A stretch of 64,000 nt of DNA, taken from Pseudomonas fluorescens Q2-87. Lineage in GTDB: Bacteria > Pseudomonadota > Gammaproteobacteria > Pseudomonadales > Pseudomonadaceae. Location of the stretch: positions 310,001 through 374,000 of the forward strand of contig NZ_CM001558.1 of NCBI RefSeq assembly GCF_000281895.1, read 5' to 3'. A program made the translations under genes and the position numbers. The notes beneath the pieces were generated by a model. It searched no databases, had not been told where the DNA came from, and was given only the letters and a program-made list of their open reading frames with translations. Shown one piece after another: positions 9,110-19,524 of this stretch (positions are counted from its first letter, which is position 1; each line of letters begins with the position of its first letter).

Positions 9110-9387
9110 GATGCAACACCTTTGTTGTTAAAAATATCAATCATTGATCTCTTCGAAAGCCAGTCAACCCGAACGGCATGCCGAAGTCAAGCAGGGCCTT
9201 TTTTGCCCTAAAAAAGCACCTGTGGGGCTTTTTTGAGGCAATTTAGGGCGTTTTTTTCCCTTTGAGGGTCTTGGCGCCCGCAGGCTTGAGCGGGCCGTGT
9301 TGTATTTTTTACGGGGGTGTTGTGTAAAAAAATGAACAAGGCTAAGCTCGATTCAAACCCATAACAGCAATAATACCGGGGTGCTTC
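9110..9387. promoter_or_regulatory. Divergent spuI / spuA control region with nested inverted repeats
   Basis: This 278-base gap must hold both promoters. It contains nested inverted repeats: GCCCTAAA at 9205-9212 pairs with TTTAGGGC at 9242-9249, and AAAAAGC with GCTTTTT lies inside that. The stretch 9191-9270 also has several runs of T and A. This could be an operator or a leader structure; no regulator is assigned. A tract of about 15 AT-rich bases follows near 9305-9335. Confidence 0.4.
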
Positions 9388-10164
9388 ATGTCTCGCCTGC
9401 CGTTAATCGGCGTCACCACCTGCTCCAAGCAGATGGGTCTGCATGCTTATCACATCAGTGGCGATAAATATTCCCGGGCTGTCGCGACAGCCGCCAGGGG
9501 CCTGCCCATACTGATCCCGTCCCTGGCGGATCTGTTTGCACCGTCCGATATTCTGGACGCCCTGGACGGTATTCTCTTTACCGGCTCTCCTTCCAATGTA
9601 GAACCTTTTCATTACCAGGGCCCGGCCAGCGCGCCAGGCACAGCTCATGATCCTGCTCGGGACGCCACCACCCTGCCGCTGATCCGCGCCGCTGTCGATG
9701 CGGGCGTGCCGGTGCTCGGTATCTGCCGGGGGTTCCAGGAAATGAACGTAGCCTTTGGCGGAAGCCTGCATCAGAAAGTTCATGAAGTCGGAACCTTTAT
9801 CGATCACCGCGAGGACGATACTCAGCCGGTGGATGTCCAGTACGGTCTGGCGCATGCCATGCATATCCTGCCAGGCGGTATCCTGGCGAACCTGGGCCTG
9901 CCCGAGGAGATCGCCGTCAATTCGATCCACAGCCAGGGTATCGAGCGCCTGGCTCCGGGCCTGAGGGCCGAGGCAGTGGCGCCGGATGGCTTGATCGAGG
10001 CGGTTTCGGTTATACAAGGCAAGGCTTTTGCTTTAGGTGTGCAATGGCACCCCGAATGGGCGGTAAGCTCTAACCCGCACTACCTTGCGATTTTCCAGGC
10101 ATTTGGCGATGCCTGCCGAGCAAGGGCAATACAACGCGACGCCGATGCGTCAAACAACGCCTGA
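9388..10164 (+). CDS. spuA: Gamma-glutamyl-polyamine/GABA hydrolase SpuA (PuuD-like)
   Basis: A 258-aa class I glutamine-amidotransferase-like hydrolase (peptidase C26) that removes the glutamyl group from gamma-glutamyl-GABA-type intermediates. The catalytic cysteine is C113 in LGICRGFQEMN, and the His-Glu dyad is in VQWHPEW near the C-terminus. It opens with MSRLPLIGVTTCSKQMG. It is the first gene of the spuABCDEFGH operon, 40 bases upstream of spuB. Short spacing and one orientation suggest co-transcription with the polyamine uptake genes. Confidence 0.92.
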   Translation: MSRLPLIGVTTCSKQMGLHAYHISGDKYSRAVATAARGLPILIPSLADLFAPSDILDALDGILFTGSPSNVEPFHYQGPASAPGTAHDPARDATTLPLIRAAVDAGVPVLGICRGFQEMNVAFGGSLHQKVHEVGTFIDHREDDTQPVDVQYGLAHAMHILPGGILANLGLPEEIAVNSIHSQGIERLAPGLRAEAVAPDGLIEAVSVIQGKAFALGVQWHPEWAVSSNPHYLAIFQAFGDACRARAIQRDADASNNA

Positions 10165-10204
10165 CGACTAATAGCAGTCAGGAAACTCACGCCTAGAGGC
10201 ATTT

Positions 10205-11563
10205 ATGAGTAACAACCTCGACCAGCTCACCGATTGGTTGAAAGACCATAAGATCACAGAAGTCGAATGCATGATTGGCGACCTGACCGGTATCACCCGG
10301 GGCAAGATCTCGCCGACCAACAAGTTCATCGCCGAAAAAGGCATGCGCCTGCCCGAGAGTGTTCTGCTGCAGACCGTTACGGGCGACTATGTCGAAGACG
10401 ACATCTATTACGAACTGCTCGACCCGGCCGACATCGACATGATTTGCCGCCCGGACGAAAACGCCGTTTTCCTGGTGCCCTGGGCCATAGAGCCCACCGC
10501 GCAGGTCATCCACGACGCCTACGACAAGCAGGGCAACCCCATCGAGCTGTCGCCGCGCAACGTGCTCAAGAAAGTGCTCAAGCTCTACGCCGATAAAGGC
10601 TGGCAGCCAATCGTCGCGCCGGAAATGGAGTTCTACCTGACCAAGCGCAGCGACGACCCGGATTTCCCGCTGCAACCGCCCGTGGGCCGCTCCGGCCGCC
10701 CGGAAACCGGTCGCCAATCCTTCTCGATCGAAGCGGCCAATGAATTCGACCCACTGTTCGAGGACGTTTACGACTGGTGCGAATTGCAGGAACTGGACCT
10801 CGATACGCTGATCCACGAAGACGGCACGGCGCAGATGGAAATCAACTTCCGTCATGGCGATGCGCTGTCCCTCGCCGACCAGATCCTGGTGTTCAAGCGC
10901 ACCATGCGCGAGGCGGCGCTCAAGCACAACGTGGCCGCTACCTTCATGGCCAAGCCCATGACCGGCGAACCGGGCAGTGCGATGCACCTGCACCAGAGCA
11001 TCATCGACAAGGAAACCGGCAAGAACGTCTTCTCCAATGAAGACGGGACCATGAGCGATCTGTTCCTGCACCACATTGGCGGTTTGCAGAAATTCATCCC
11101 CGAGCTGCTGCCGCTGTTCGCCCCGAACGTCAACTCGTTCCGCCGCTTCCTGCCGGACACTTCGGCGCCAGTGAACGTGGAATGGGGCGAAGAGAACCGC
11201 ACCGTTGGCCTGCGGGTGCCGGATGCCGGGCCGCAGAACCGTCGGGTGGAGAACCGCCTGCCGGGCGCCGACGCCAACCCGTACCTGGCAATTGCCGCGA
11301 GCCTGCTGTGCGGCTTCATCGGCATGGTCGAAGGCATCAACCCGAGCGCGCCGGTGGTGGGCCGTGGTTACGAACGTCGTAACTTGCGCCTGCCGCTGAC
11401 CATCGAAGACGCGCTGGAGCGCATGGAAAACAGCGCCACCATCGAGAAATACCTGGGCAAGAAATTCATCACTGGCTACGTCGCGGTCAAGCGGGCCGAG
11501 CATGAAAACTTCAAGCGCGTCATCAGTTCGTGGGAGCGGGAATTCCTGCTCTTCGCCGTCTGA
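10205..11563 (+). CDS. spuB: Glutamylpolyamine synthetase SpuB
   Basis: A 452-aa glutamine-synthetase-like ligase that charges polyamines with glutamate. Recognisable segments include ECMIGDLTGITRGK, APEMEFYL, HEDGTAQMEINF, GSAMHLHQSI, APNVNSFRRF and NRLPGADANPYLAI, the conserved glutamine-synthetase catalytic set. It lies between the hydrolase spuA and the aminotransferase spuC, as in P. aeruginosa. It probably prefers an amine different from that of SpuI, for which the sequence alone gives no answer. Confidence 0.92.
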   Translation: MSNNLDQLTDWLKDHKITEVECMIGDLTGITRGKISPTNKFIAEKGMRLPESVLLQTVTGDYVEDDIYYELLDPADIDMICRPDENAVFLVPWAIEPTAQVIHDAYDKQGNPIELSPRNVLKKVLKLYADKGWQPIVAPEMEFYLTKRSDDPDFPLQPPVGRSGRPETGRQSFSIEAANEFDPLFEDVYDWCELQELDLDTLIHEDGTAQMEINFRHGDALSLADQILVFKRTMREAALKHNVAATFMAKPMTGEPGSAMHLHQSIIDKETGKNVFSNEDGTMSDLFLHHIGGLQKFIPELLPLFAPNVNSFRRFLPDTSAPVNVEWGEENRTVGLRVPDAGPQNRRVENRLPGADANPYLAIAASLLCGFIGMVEGINPSAPVVGRGYERRNLRLPLTIEDALERMENSATIEKYLGKKFITGYVAVKRAEHENFKRVISSWEREFLLFAV

Positions 11564-11621
11564 AGCGCCGGGCGAGGCTGCTTCAGGCAGCTTCGCCCTC
11601 ACCGATAAAAGGAGAATTCGC

Positions 11622-12986
11622 ATGACCCGCAATAACCCGCAGACCCGCGAATGGCAGGCCCTGAGCAACGATCATCACCTGGCGCCATTCAGCGACTTCA
11701 AGCAACTCAAAGAGAAAGGCCCGCGCATCATCACCCACGCCAAGGGCGTGTACCTCTGGGACAGTGAAGGCAACAAGATCCTCGACGGCATGGCCGGTCT
11801 CTGGTGCGTGGCCGTCGGTTACGGCCGCGAAGAACTGGCCGACGCCGCCAGCCAGCAGATGCGCGAGCTGCCGTACTACAACCTGTTCTTCCAGACCGCC
11901 CACCCGCCGGTGCTGGAATTGTCCAAGGCCATCGCCGACATCGCGCCTGAAGGCATGAACCATGTGTTCTTCACCGGGTCTGGCTCCGAAGGCAACGACA
12001 CCATGCTGCGTATGGTCCGCCACTATTGGGCGATCAAGGGCCAGCCGAACAAAAAAGTCATCATTAGCCGCAAGAACGGTTATCACGGTTCGACCGTCGC
12101 GGGCGCGAGCCTGGGCGGCATGACCTATATGCACGAGCAGGGCGACCTGCCAATCCCGGGTATTGTCCACATCGCCCAGCCTTACTGGTTCGGCGAAGGC
12201 GGCGACATGAGCCCCGAAGAGTTCGGCGTTTGGGCGGCCAATCAGCTGGAAGAAAAAATCCTCGAGATCGGCGTCGACAACGTCGGCGCCTTCATCGCCG
12301 AGCCGATCCAGGGCGCGGGCGGGGTGATCGTGCCGCCGGACAGCTACTGGCCGCGCATGAAGGAGATCCTCGCCAAGTACGACATCCTGTTCGTGGCCGA
12401 CGAAGTGATCTGCGGTTTTGGTCGCACCGGTGAGTGGTTCGGGACCGACCACTACGGGTTGAAACCGCACATGATGACCATCGCCAAGGGCCTGACTTCC
12501 GGTTACATCCCCATGGGTGGGCTGATCGTGCGCGACGATGTGGTCGAGGTACTCAACGAAGGCGGCGACTTCAACCACGGGTTTACTTACTCCGGTCACC
12601 CGGTGGCGGCGGCGGTGGCCCTGGAAAACATCCGCATCCTGCGCGATGAGAAGATCATCGAGCGCGTCCGCGACGAAACGGCACCCTATTTGCAGAAGCG
12701 TTTGCGGGAACTGAACGATCATCCGCTGGTGGGTGAAGTGCGCGGTGTCGGTTTGCTGGGGGCAATCGAACTGGTCCAGGACAAAGCCACGCGCAAGCGC
12801 TACGAAGGCAAGGGTGTGGGCATGATCTGCCGGCAGTTCTGCTTTGACAACGGGCTGATCATGCGCGCGGTGGGCGACACCATGATCATTGCGCCGCCGC
12901 TGGTGATCAGCAAGGCCGAGATCGACGAACTGGTGACCAAGGCGCGGCACTGCCTGGACCTGACGCTCAGTGCGTTGCAAGGCTAA
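11622..12986 (+). CDS. spuC: Polyamine (putrescine/cadaverine):pyruvate aminotransferase SpuC
   Basis: A 454-aa fold-type I class III PLP aminotransferase. It should transfer the amino group of putrescine to pyruvate, giving 4-aminobutanal. Family segments are ILDGMAGLWCVAVGYG, FFTGSGSEGNDTMLRM, YHGSTVAGASLGGM, FVADEVICGFGRTGEWFG and the PLP lysine in TIAKGLTSGYIPMGG. The ATG at 11622 follows AAAAGGAGAATTCGC; a longer in-frame start at 11502 lies inside spuB and is rejected. The downstream gap to spuD (164 bases) holds no gene. Confidence 0.93.
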   Translation: MTRNNPQTREWQALSNDHHLAPFSDFKQLKEKGPRIITHAKGVYLWDSEGNKILDGMAGLWCVAVGYGREELADAASQQMRELPYYNLFFQTAHPPVLELSKAIADIAPEGMNHVFFTGSGSEGNDTMLRMVRHYWAIKGQPNKKVIISRKNGYHGSTVAGASLGGMTYMHEQGDLPIPGIVHIAQPYWFGEGGDMSPEEFGVWAANQLEEKILEIGVDNVGAFIAEPIQGAGGVIVPPDSYWPRMKEILAKYDILFVADEVICGFGRTGEWFGTDHYGLKPHMMTIAKGLTSGYIPMGGLIVRDDVVEVLNEGGDFNHGFTYSGHPVAAAVALENIRILRDEKIIERVRDETAPYLQKRLRELNDHPLVGEVRGVGLLGAIELVQDKATRKRYEGKGVGMICRQFCFDNGLIMRAVGDTMIIAPPLVISKAEIDELVTKARHCLDLTLSALQG

Positions 12987-13150
12987 GTGCTAGGCTCTGA
13001 GCGGGGCGCTTTCAACGGCCTCGCCCGGAGCGAACAAAAGGCTGGGCTTGTGTTGAAAGCCTGGCCTGTAACTTGCCAGACTACCGCAGTTCAAGTTGCC
13101 CGCGAGCCGGCTACTGAACGTGGCTAAAAAGAATAACTGGAGCATCATCC

Positions 13151-14263
13151 ATGAAGGCATTAGGTATGAAGATAGCTGGCAAGACTCTCCTGGCCATGTC
13201 CCTGATGGGCGCGATGGCGGGCGCCGTTCAGGCGGACAATAAAGTGCTGCACGTCTATAACTGGTCCGACTACATTGCGCCGGATACCGTGGCAAAGTTC
13301 GAGAAAGAGTCGGGGATCAAGGTGGTCTACGACGTGTTCGACAGCAACGAAACCCTGGAAGCCAAGTTGCTGGCCGGCAAGTCCGGTTATGACATCGTGG
13401 TGCCGTCGAACAACTTCCTGGCCAAGCAGATCAAGGCCGGGGTCTACCAGGAACTGGACAAGTCGAAACTGCCGAACTGGAAAAACCTCGACACCGACCT
13501 GCTCAAGGCGGTGGGCGATGCCAGCGACAAGGGCAACCAGCATGCCTTCCCCTACATGTGGGGCACCATCGGCATTGGCTACAACCCCGAGAAGGTCAAG
13601 GCTGCACTGGGCGTCGACAAGATCGACTCCTGGGATACCCTGCTCAAGCCGGAAAACCTCGCCAAGCTCAAGAGCTGCGGCGTGAGCTTCCTCGATTCGC
13701 CAACCGAAATGATCCCGGTGGCGCTGCACTACCTGGGCTACCCGACCGACAGCCAGGACAAAAAGCAATTGGCTGATGCCGAGGCCCTGTTCCTCAAGCT
13801 GCGTCCTTCGATCGGTTACTTCCACTCCTCCAAATACATTTCGGACCTGGCCAACGGCAACATCTGCGTGGCCGTGGGTTACTCGGGTGATATCGAGCAA
13901 TCCAAGAGCCGTGCGGCTGAAGCTGGCGGCAAAGTGAAAGTGGCCTACACCATTCCGAAGGAAGGTGCCGGTTCGTTCTATGACATGGTCGCCATTCCCA
14001 AGGATGCCGAAAACGTCGAGGCCGCTTATAAGTGGATGAACTTCATCATGCAGCCGGAAGTCATGGCGGAGATCACCAACAACGTGCGCTTCCCGAACGG
14101 CAACAAGGCCGCCACCGCCCTGGTGGACAAAGACATCTCCGGTGACCCAAGCATTTACCCATCGGACGAAGTGAAGGCGAAGCTGTACGCCATCAGCGAT
14201 TTGCCACCGGCCACCCAGCGGCTGCTGACTCGCAGCTGGACCAAGATCAAATCCGGTAAATAA
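13151..14263 (+). CDS. spuD: Putrescine-binding periplasmic protein SpuD
   Basis: A 370-aa periplasmic solute-binding protein of the PotF family. The first about 26 residues form a signal peptide ending AGAVQA, followed by [18 protein letters not shown], the hallmark of PotD/PotF proteins. [19 protein letters not shown] and [22 protein letters not shown] line the polyamine pocket in family structures. P. aeruginosa SpuD binds putrescine and SpuE spermidine. SpuD and SpuE here are clear paralogues and feed the shared SpuFGH transporter. The assignment of substrate follows gene order and is not read from the pocket directly. Confidence 0.92.
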   Translation: MKALGMKIAGKTLLAMSLMGAMAGAVQADNKVLHVYNWSDYIAPDTVAKFEKESGIKVVYDVFDSNETLEAKLLAGKSGYDIVVPSNNFLAKQIKAGVYQELDKSKLPNWKNLDTDLLKAVGDASDKGNQHAFPYMWGTIGIGYNPEKVKAALGVDKIDSWDTLLKPENLAKLKSCGVSFLDSPTEMIPVALHYLGYPTDSQDKKQLADAEALFLKLRPSIGYFHSSKYISDLANGNICVAVGYSGDIEQSKSRAAEAGGKVKVAYTIPKEGAGSFYDMVAIPKDAENVEAAYKWMNFIMQPEVMAEITNNVRFPNGNKAATALVDKDISGDPSIYPSDEVKAKLYAISDLPPATQRLLTRSWTKIKSGK

Positions 14264-14282
14264 GCCGGCGTGAAGCAGTCCC

Positions 14283-14317
14283 CCTGTTGTCGCCTTCTGC
14301 GCGACGGCGACAACAGG
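14283..14317 (+). promoter_or_regulatory. Intercistronic stem-loop between spuD and spuE
   Basis: A perfect 12-bp stem (CCTGTTGTCGCC with GGCGACAACAGG) surrounds an 11-base loop and is followed by AT-rich sequence without an immediate T run. It may protect the abundant binding-protein mRNA 3' end or attenuate read-through to spuE. The 184-base spuD-spuE gap holds no gene. Confidence 0.6.
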
Positions 14318-14408
14318 CGCAATTAAATAATTAAAAGTTTTGCTGGATCGGTTTATCGAGGGTAAGTTGCGCGCCGGTTTTGTTGCAGGGCCCATTAAGG
14401 TCAGGTAA

Positions 14409-15545
<1,137 letters not shown>

Positions 15546-15611
15546 CGCTGAACGCTCTAATCAAGGTTCGTCCGCGTGGGGCGAACTGCAAATTCTGTGG
15601 GAGTTTCGTAA

Positions 15612-16754
15612 ATGGCAGTTGCCTCCGGCGCCTATAAGAAAGCCCTCGAGGGCGACCAGACACCCAAGCAGGTGCTGGTCAAAATCGACCGGGTCACGAA
15701 AAAATTCGACGAGACGATTGCCGTGGACGATGTGTCCCTGGAAATCAAGAAAGGCGAAATCTTCGCCTTGCTCGGCGGTTCGGGATCGGGCAAATCCACC
15801 TTGCTGCGCATGCTCGCCGGTTTCGAGAGGCCCACGGAGGGGCGCATTTTCCTCGATGGCGTGGACATCACCGACATGCCGCCGTATGAGCGGCCGATCA
15901 ACATGATGTTCCAGTCCTACGCATTGTTCCCGCACATGACCGTGGCGCAGAACATCGCCTTCGGCCTGCAACAGGACAAGATTCCCAAGGCCGAGGTAGA
16001 CGCCCGCGTGGCCGAGATGCTCAAGCTGGTGCAGATGAGCCAGTACGCCAAGCGCAAGCCGCATCAGCTCTCCGGCGGCCAGCGCCAGCGCGTGGCCCTG
16101 GCCCGTTCCCTGGCCAAGCGGCCGAAGCTGCTGTTGCTCGATGAGCCGATGGGAGCCCTGGACAAGAAGCTGCGCTCGCAGATGCAACTTGAGTTGGTCG
16201 AGATCATCGAGCGGGTCGGTGTGACGTGCGTCATGGTGACCCATGACCAGGAAGAAGCCATGACCATGGCCGAGCGCATCGCGATCATGCACCTGGGCTG
16301 GATCGCCCAGATCGGCAGTCCGATCGACATCTACGAAACCCCGACCAGCCGCCTGGTCTGCGAGTTCATCGGCAACGTCAATATCTTCGAGACCGAGGTG
16401 GTAGACGACGCCGAGGGTCATGCGGTGCTGACCTGCAAGGACCTGGACCGCAACATCTATGTGGGCCACGGCATCAGCACTTCGGTGCAGGACAAGTCCG
16501 TGACCTACGCCATTCGCCCGGAAAAACTGCTGGTTACCGCCGAGCAGCCAACCTGCGAAAACAACTGGTCCAGCGGCAAGGTCCATGACATCGCCTACCT
16601 GGGCGGTCATTCGGTGTTCTACGTCGAGTTGCCGAGCGGCAAGCTGGTGCAGTCCTTCGTCGCCAACGCCGAGCGTCGTGGCCAGCGTCCGACCTGGGGC
16701 GACCAGGTGTTCGTCTGGTGGGAAGACGACAGCGGCGTGGTGCTTCGCTCATGA
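15612..16754 (+). CDS. spuF: Polyamine ABC transporter ATPase SpuF (PotA/PotG family)
   Basis: A 380-aa ABC ATPase energising spermidine/putrescine import. Walker A is GGSGSGKST (about residue 55), Q-loop MMFQSYALFPH, signature LSGGQRQR, Walker B LLLLDEPMGALD and H-loop VTHDQEEA. The C-terminal TOBE domain (about residues 290-375, TYAIRPEKLL and VFVWWEDDSG) is the regulatory domain usual in the PotA branch. Its stop overlaps the spuG start in an ATGA, so the two are translationally coupled. Confidence 0.94.
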   Translation: MAVASGAYKKALEGDQTPKQVLVKIDRVTKKFDETIAVDDVSLEIKKGEIFALLGGSGSGKSTLLRMLAGFERPTEGRIFLDGVDITDMPPYERPINMMFQSYALFPHMTVAQNIAFGLQQDKIPKAEVDARVAEMLKLVQMSQYAKRKPHQLSGGQRQRVALARSLAKRPKLLLLDEPMGALDKKLRSQMQLELVEIIERVGVTCVMVTHDQEEAMTMAERIAIMHLGWIAQIGSPIDIYETPTSRLVCEFIGNVNIFETEVVDDAEGHAVLTCKDLDRNIYVGHGISTSVQDKSVTYAIRPEKLLVTAEQPTCENNWSSGKVHDIAYLGGHSVFYVELPSGKLVQSFVANAERRGQRPTWGDQVFVWWEDDSGVVLRS

Positions 16755-17671
16755 ACATGCGCAAATTCAAACGCCGACTCGATCGAATAACGCCCGGTGG
16801 CCGTCAACTGGTCATCGGGGTGCCCTTCATCTGGCTGTTCCTGTTCTTCATGCTGCCGTTCTTCATCGTCCTGAAGATCAGTTTCGCCGAAGCGGATGTG
16901 GCGATTCCGCCGTACACCGAGATCTACAGCTACGTTGACCAGAAGCTGCAAGTGCTGCTCAACCTCGCCAACTACGTGATGCTGAGCGAGGACGAGCTGT
17001 ACATCGCCGCCTACCTTGGCTCGCTGAAGATGGCGTTGATCAGCACCGTCTTGTGCCTGTTGGTCGGTTACCCAATGGCCTACGCCATCGCCAACGCCCG
17101 CAAAGAGCTTCAGACGGTGCTGGTGTTGCTGATCATGATGCCGACCTGGACCGCGATCCTGATCCGCGTCTATGCGTGGATGGGCATCCTCAGCAACAAC
17201 GGCCTGCTCAACGGTTTTCTGATGAGCATGGGCTGGATCAGCGAACCGCTACAAATCCTCAACACCAACCTGGCGGTCTATATCGGGGTGGTTTATTCCT
17301 ACCTGCCGTTCATGATCCTGCCGTTGTACGCCAACCTGGTCAAACACGACCCCAGCCTGCTGGAGGCCGCATCCGACCTGGGTTCGAGCACCTTCAACAG
17401 CTTCTGGAAGATCACCGTGCCGCTGTCCAAGAACGGCATCATCGCAGGCGCGATGCTGGTGTTCATTCCCGTGGTGGGCGAGTTTGTGATCCCGGAACTG
17501 CTGGGCGGCCCGGAAACCCTGATGATCGGCAAAGTGCTGTGGCAGGAATTCTTCAACAACCGTGACTGGCCGGTGGCATCTGCCCTGGCGGTGGTGATGC
17601 TGGCGATCCTGATCGTGCCCATCATCCTGTTCAACCGCAGTCAGGCCAAAGAAATGGAGGGCAAGGAATGA
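16751..17671 (+). CDS. spuG: Polyamine ABC transporter permease SpuG (PotB/PotH family)
   Basis: A 306-aa inner-membrane permease with about six transmembrane helices; the first is VIGVPFIWLFLFFMLPFFIV. The EAA loop facing the ATPase reads LLEAASDLGSSTFNSFWKITVPLSKNGI. The start is the ATG overlapping the spuF stop at 16751; the longer frame from 16718 begins within spuF. It pairs with SpuH to form the transmembrane channel. The end overlaps the spuH start by four bases. Confidence 0.93.
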   Translation: MNMRKFKRRLDRITPGGRQLVIGVPFIWLFLFFMLPFFIVLKISFAEADVAIPPYTEIYSYVDQKLQVLLNLANYVMLSEDELYIAAYLGSLKMALISTVLCLLVGYPMAYAIANARKELQTVLVLLIMMPTWTAILIRVYAWMGILSNNGLLNGFLMSMGWISEPLQILNTNLAVYIGVVYSYLPFMILPLYANLVKHDPSLLEAASDLGSSTFNSFWKITVPLSKNGIIAGAMLVFIPVVGEFVIPELLGGPETLMIGKVLWQEFFNNRDWPVASALAVVMLAILIVPIILFNRSQAKEMEGKE

Positions 17672-18555
17672 AGCGCTTCAGTTTTTCAAGCCTGATGCTG
17701 GTGCTGGGTTTGCTGTTTATCTACGCACCGATGCTGATCCTGGTGATCTTCTCGTTCAACGCCTCGAAGCTGGTGACGGTGTGGGGCGGCTGGTCGGTCA
17801 AGTGGTACGTCGGCCTGTTGGATAACAGCCAACTGATGGGATCCGTGGTGCGCTCGCTGGAGATTGCCTGCTACACGGCGATTGCCGCCGTGGCCCTGGG
17901 CACGCTGGCTGCCTTCGTGCTGACCCGCATCACCCACTTCAAGGGCCGCACGTTGTTCGGCGGCCTGGTCACCGCGCCACTGGTCATGCCGGAAGTGATC
18001 ACCGGCCTGTCGCTGTTGCTGCTGTTCGTGGCCATGGCGCAGATGATCGGCTGGCCCCAGGAGCGTGGCATCGTCACGATCTGGATCGCCCACACCACCT
18101 TCTGCGCAGCCTACGTGGCGGTAGTGGTCTCGGCGCGCTTGCGTGAGCTGGATCTGTCCATCGAAGAGGCCGCCATGGACCTCGGTGCGCGGCCATGGAA
18201 GGTGTTCTTCCTGATCACCATTCCGATGATCGCGCCATCCCTGGCGGCAGGGGGAATGATGTCGTTCGCGTTGTCCCTGGACGATCTGGTGCTCGCGAGC
18301 TTCGTTTCCGGGCCTGGCTCGACGACGTTGCCGATGGAAGTGTTCTCGGCCGTGCGCCTGGGTGTGAAGCCGGAAATCAACGCCGTGGCGAGCCTGATCC
18401 TGCTGGCGGTTTCGCTGGTGACTTTCCTGGTCTGGTACTTCAGCCGTCGCGCCGAAGAAAACCGCAAGCGGGCGATCCAGCAAGCCATCGAAGAAAGCGC
18501 CGCCGACTCCTGGAAACAACCGGAAGTCCGCCGGGCCGAGACCGCGCCGGTCTAA
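17668..18555 (+). CDS. spuH: Polyamine ABC transporter permease SpuH (PotC/PotI family)
   Basis: A 295-aa permease, last gene of the spu operon. It has about six membrane segments (first: LMLVLGLLFIYAPMLILVIFSF) and an EAA loop, LSIEEAAMDLGARPWKVFFLITIPMI. The C-terminal tail of about 35 residues is charged and cytoplasmic. With SpuG it forms the pore used by SpuD- and SpuE-bound polyamines. No Rho-independent terminator is obvious; the REP array starts 15 bases after the stop and could serve as transcript end. Confidence 0.93.
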   Translation: MKRFSFSSLMLVLGLLFIYAPMLILVIFSFNASKLVTVWGGWSVKWYVGLLDNSQLMGSVVRSLEIACYTAIAAVALGTLAAFVLTRITHFKGRTLFGGLVTAPLVMPEVITGLSLLLLFVAMAQMIGWPQERGIVTIWIAHTTFCAAYVAVVVSARLRELDLSIEEAAMDLGARPWKVFFLITIPMIAPSLAAGGMMSFALSLDDLVLASFVSGPGSTTLPMEVFSAVRLGVKPEINAVASLILLAVSLVTFLVWYFSRRAEENRKRAIQQAIEESAADSWKQPEVRRAETAPV

Positions 18556-18570
18556 CCCGATAGCGCAAGC

Positions 18571-19320
18571 TGTGGGAGCGAGCTTGCCCGCGATAGCGGT
18601 GGGTCAGTCAGCGAAAAGGTTGAGTCTGAATCCGCCTTCGCGAGCAAGCTCGCTCCCACAGTTTTTTGTGGTGTTCACAAAACCATGTTTCGCCGCAGTC
18701 CATTGTGGGAGCGGGCTTGCCCGCGAAAGCGGTGGGTCAGTCAGCGAAAAGGTTGAGTCTGAATCCGCCTTCGCGAGCAAGCTCGCACACAGTTTTTTGT
18801 GGTGTTCACAAAACCATGTTTCGCCGCAGTCCATTGTGGGAGCGGGCTTGCCCGCGATAGCGGTGGGTCAGTCAGCGAAAAGGTTGAGTCTGAATCCGCC
18901 TTCGCGAGCAAGCTCGCTCCCACAGGTTTTTTGTGCTGTTCACAAAACCATGTTTCGCCGCAGTCCATTGTGGGAGCGGGCTTGCCCGCGATAGCGGTGG
19001 GTCAGTCAGCGAAAAGGTTGAGTCTGAATCCGCATTCGCGAGCAAGCTCGCTCCCACAGGTTTTTTGTGGTGTTCACAAAACCATGTTTCGCCGCAGTCC
19101 ATTGTGGGAGCGGGCTTGCCCGCGAAAGCGGCGGGTCAGTCAGCGAAAAGGTTGAGTCTGAATCCGCCTTCGCGAGCAAGCTCGCTCCCACAGGTTTTTT
19201 GTGGTGTTCACAAAACCATGTTTCGCCGCAGTCCATTGTGGGAGCGGGCTTGCTCGCGATAGCGGTGGGTCAGTCAGCGAAAAGGTTGAGTCTGAATCCG
19301 CCTTCGCGAGCAAGCTCGCT
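18571..19320. repeat. Tandem array of about 134-bp REP-bearing units
   Basis: Units begin at 18571, 18704, 18835, 18969, 19103 and 19237, with spacings of 131-134 bases. Each holds a REP (GTGGGAGCGGGCTTGCCCGC), a conserved stretch with AGCGAAAAGGTTGAGTCTG, a REP in the opposite orientation (GCGAGCAAGCTCGCTCCCAC), and a spacer with TTTTTTGTGGTGTTCACAAA and CCATGTTTCGCCGCAGTCC. Copies differ by only a few bases, so expansion is recent. The sixth unit is cut at 19320 by an IS110-group element and resumes at 20498. The many short reading frames over the array are artefacts. Confidence 0.92.
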
Positions 19321-19334
19321 TGTATGGTAGGACT

Positions 19335-19490
19335 TGAAGGGAGGAGGAGGGACAAGGCTCGATTCTGACTGTTAGCCGCAGTACAGACCGTGGGAGATTT
19401 CACCCCTCCTCCTTTCACCCAAGCGCCGATAAAGAATGCATCTGGCCTAGACCGACGATAGGAACAAGCCTGCGCCTCTGGGTGAACCCT
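19335..19490 (+). ncRNA. Predicted IS110 bridge RNA (target and donor guides)
   Basis: IS110-group elements encode an RNA in the 5' non-coding end that base-pairs with target and donor DNA. Here a 13-bp stem with two wobble pairs (19339-19351 with 19404-19416) closes an internal loop capped by a hairpin (19365-19371 with 19379-19386). The left side of the loop has GGCTCG (19356-19361), matching the left target AAGCTCG with one wobble. The right side has GTGGGAG (19390-19396), complementary to CT-CCCAC of the right target. A second segment has AGAAT (19433-19437), matching the left donor end TAGAAT. It also has ACAAG (19464-19468), complementary to CT-TGT at the right donor. RNA boundaries are estimated. 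Confidence 0.6.
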
Positions 19491-19524
19491 TCAAGTGTTC
19501 AAACCTTAGCCCGGAGGATTTTCA

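Noticed and set aside
18571..19320. Possible CRISPR array
   Set aside because: Repeat period is 131-134 with the whole unit conserved, including what would be spacers. It is a REP-type tandem array, and there are no cas genes.
18604..19418. Small proteins of about 75-118 aa encoded in the REP array
   Set aside because: They repeat with the DNA unit on both strands and arise from palindromes; no ribosome sites.
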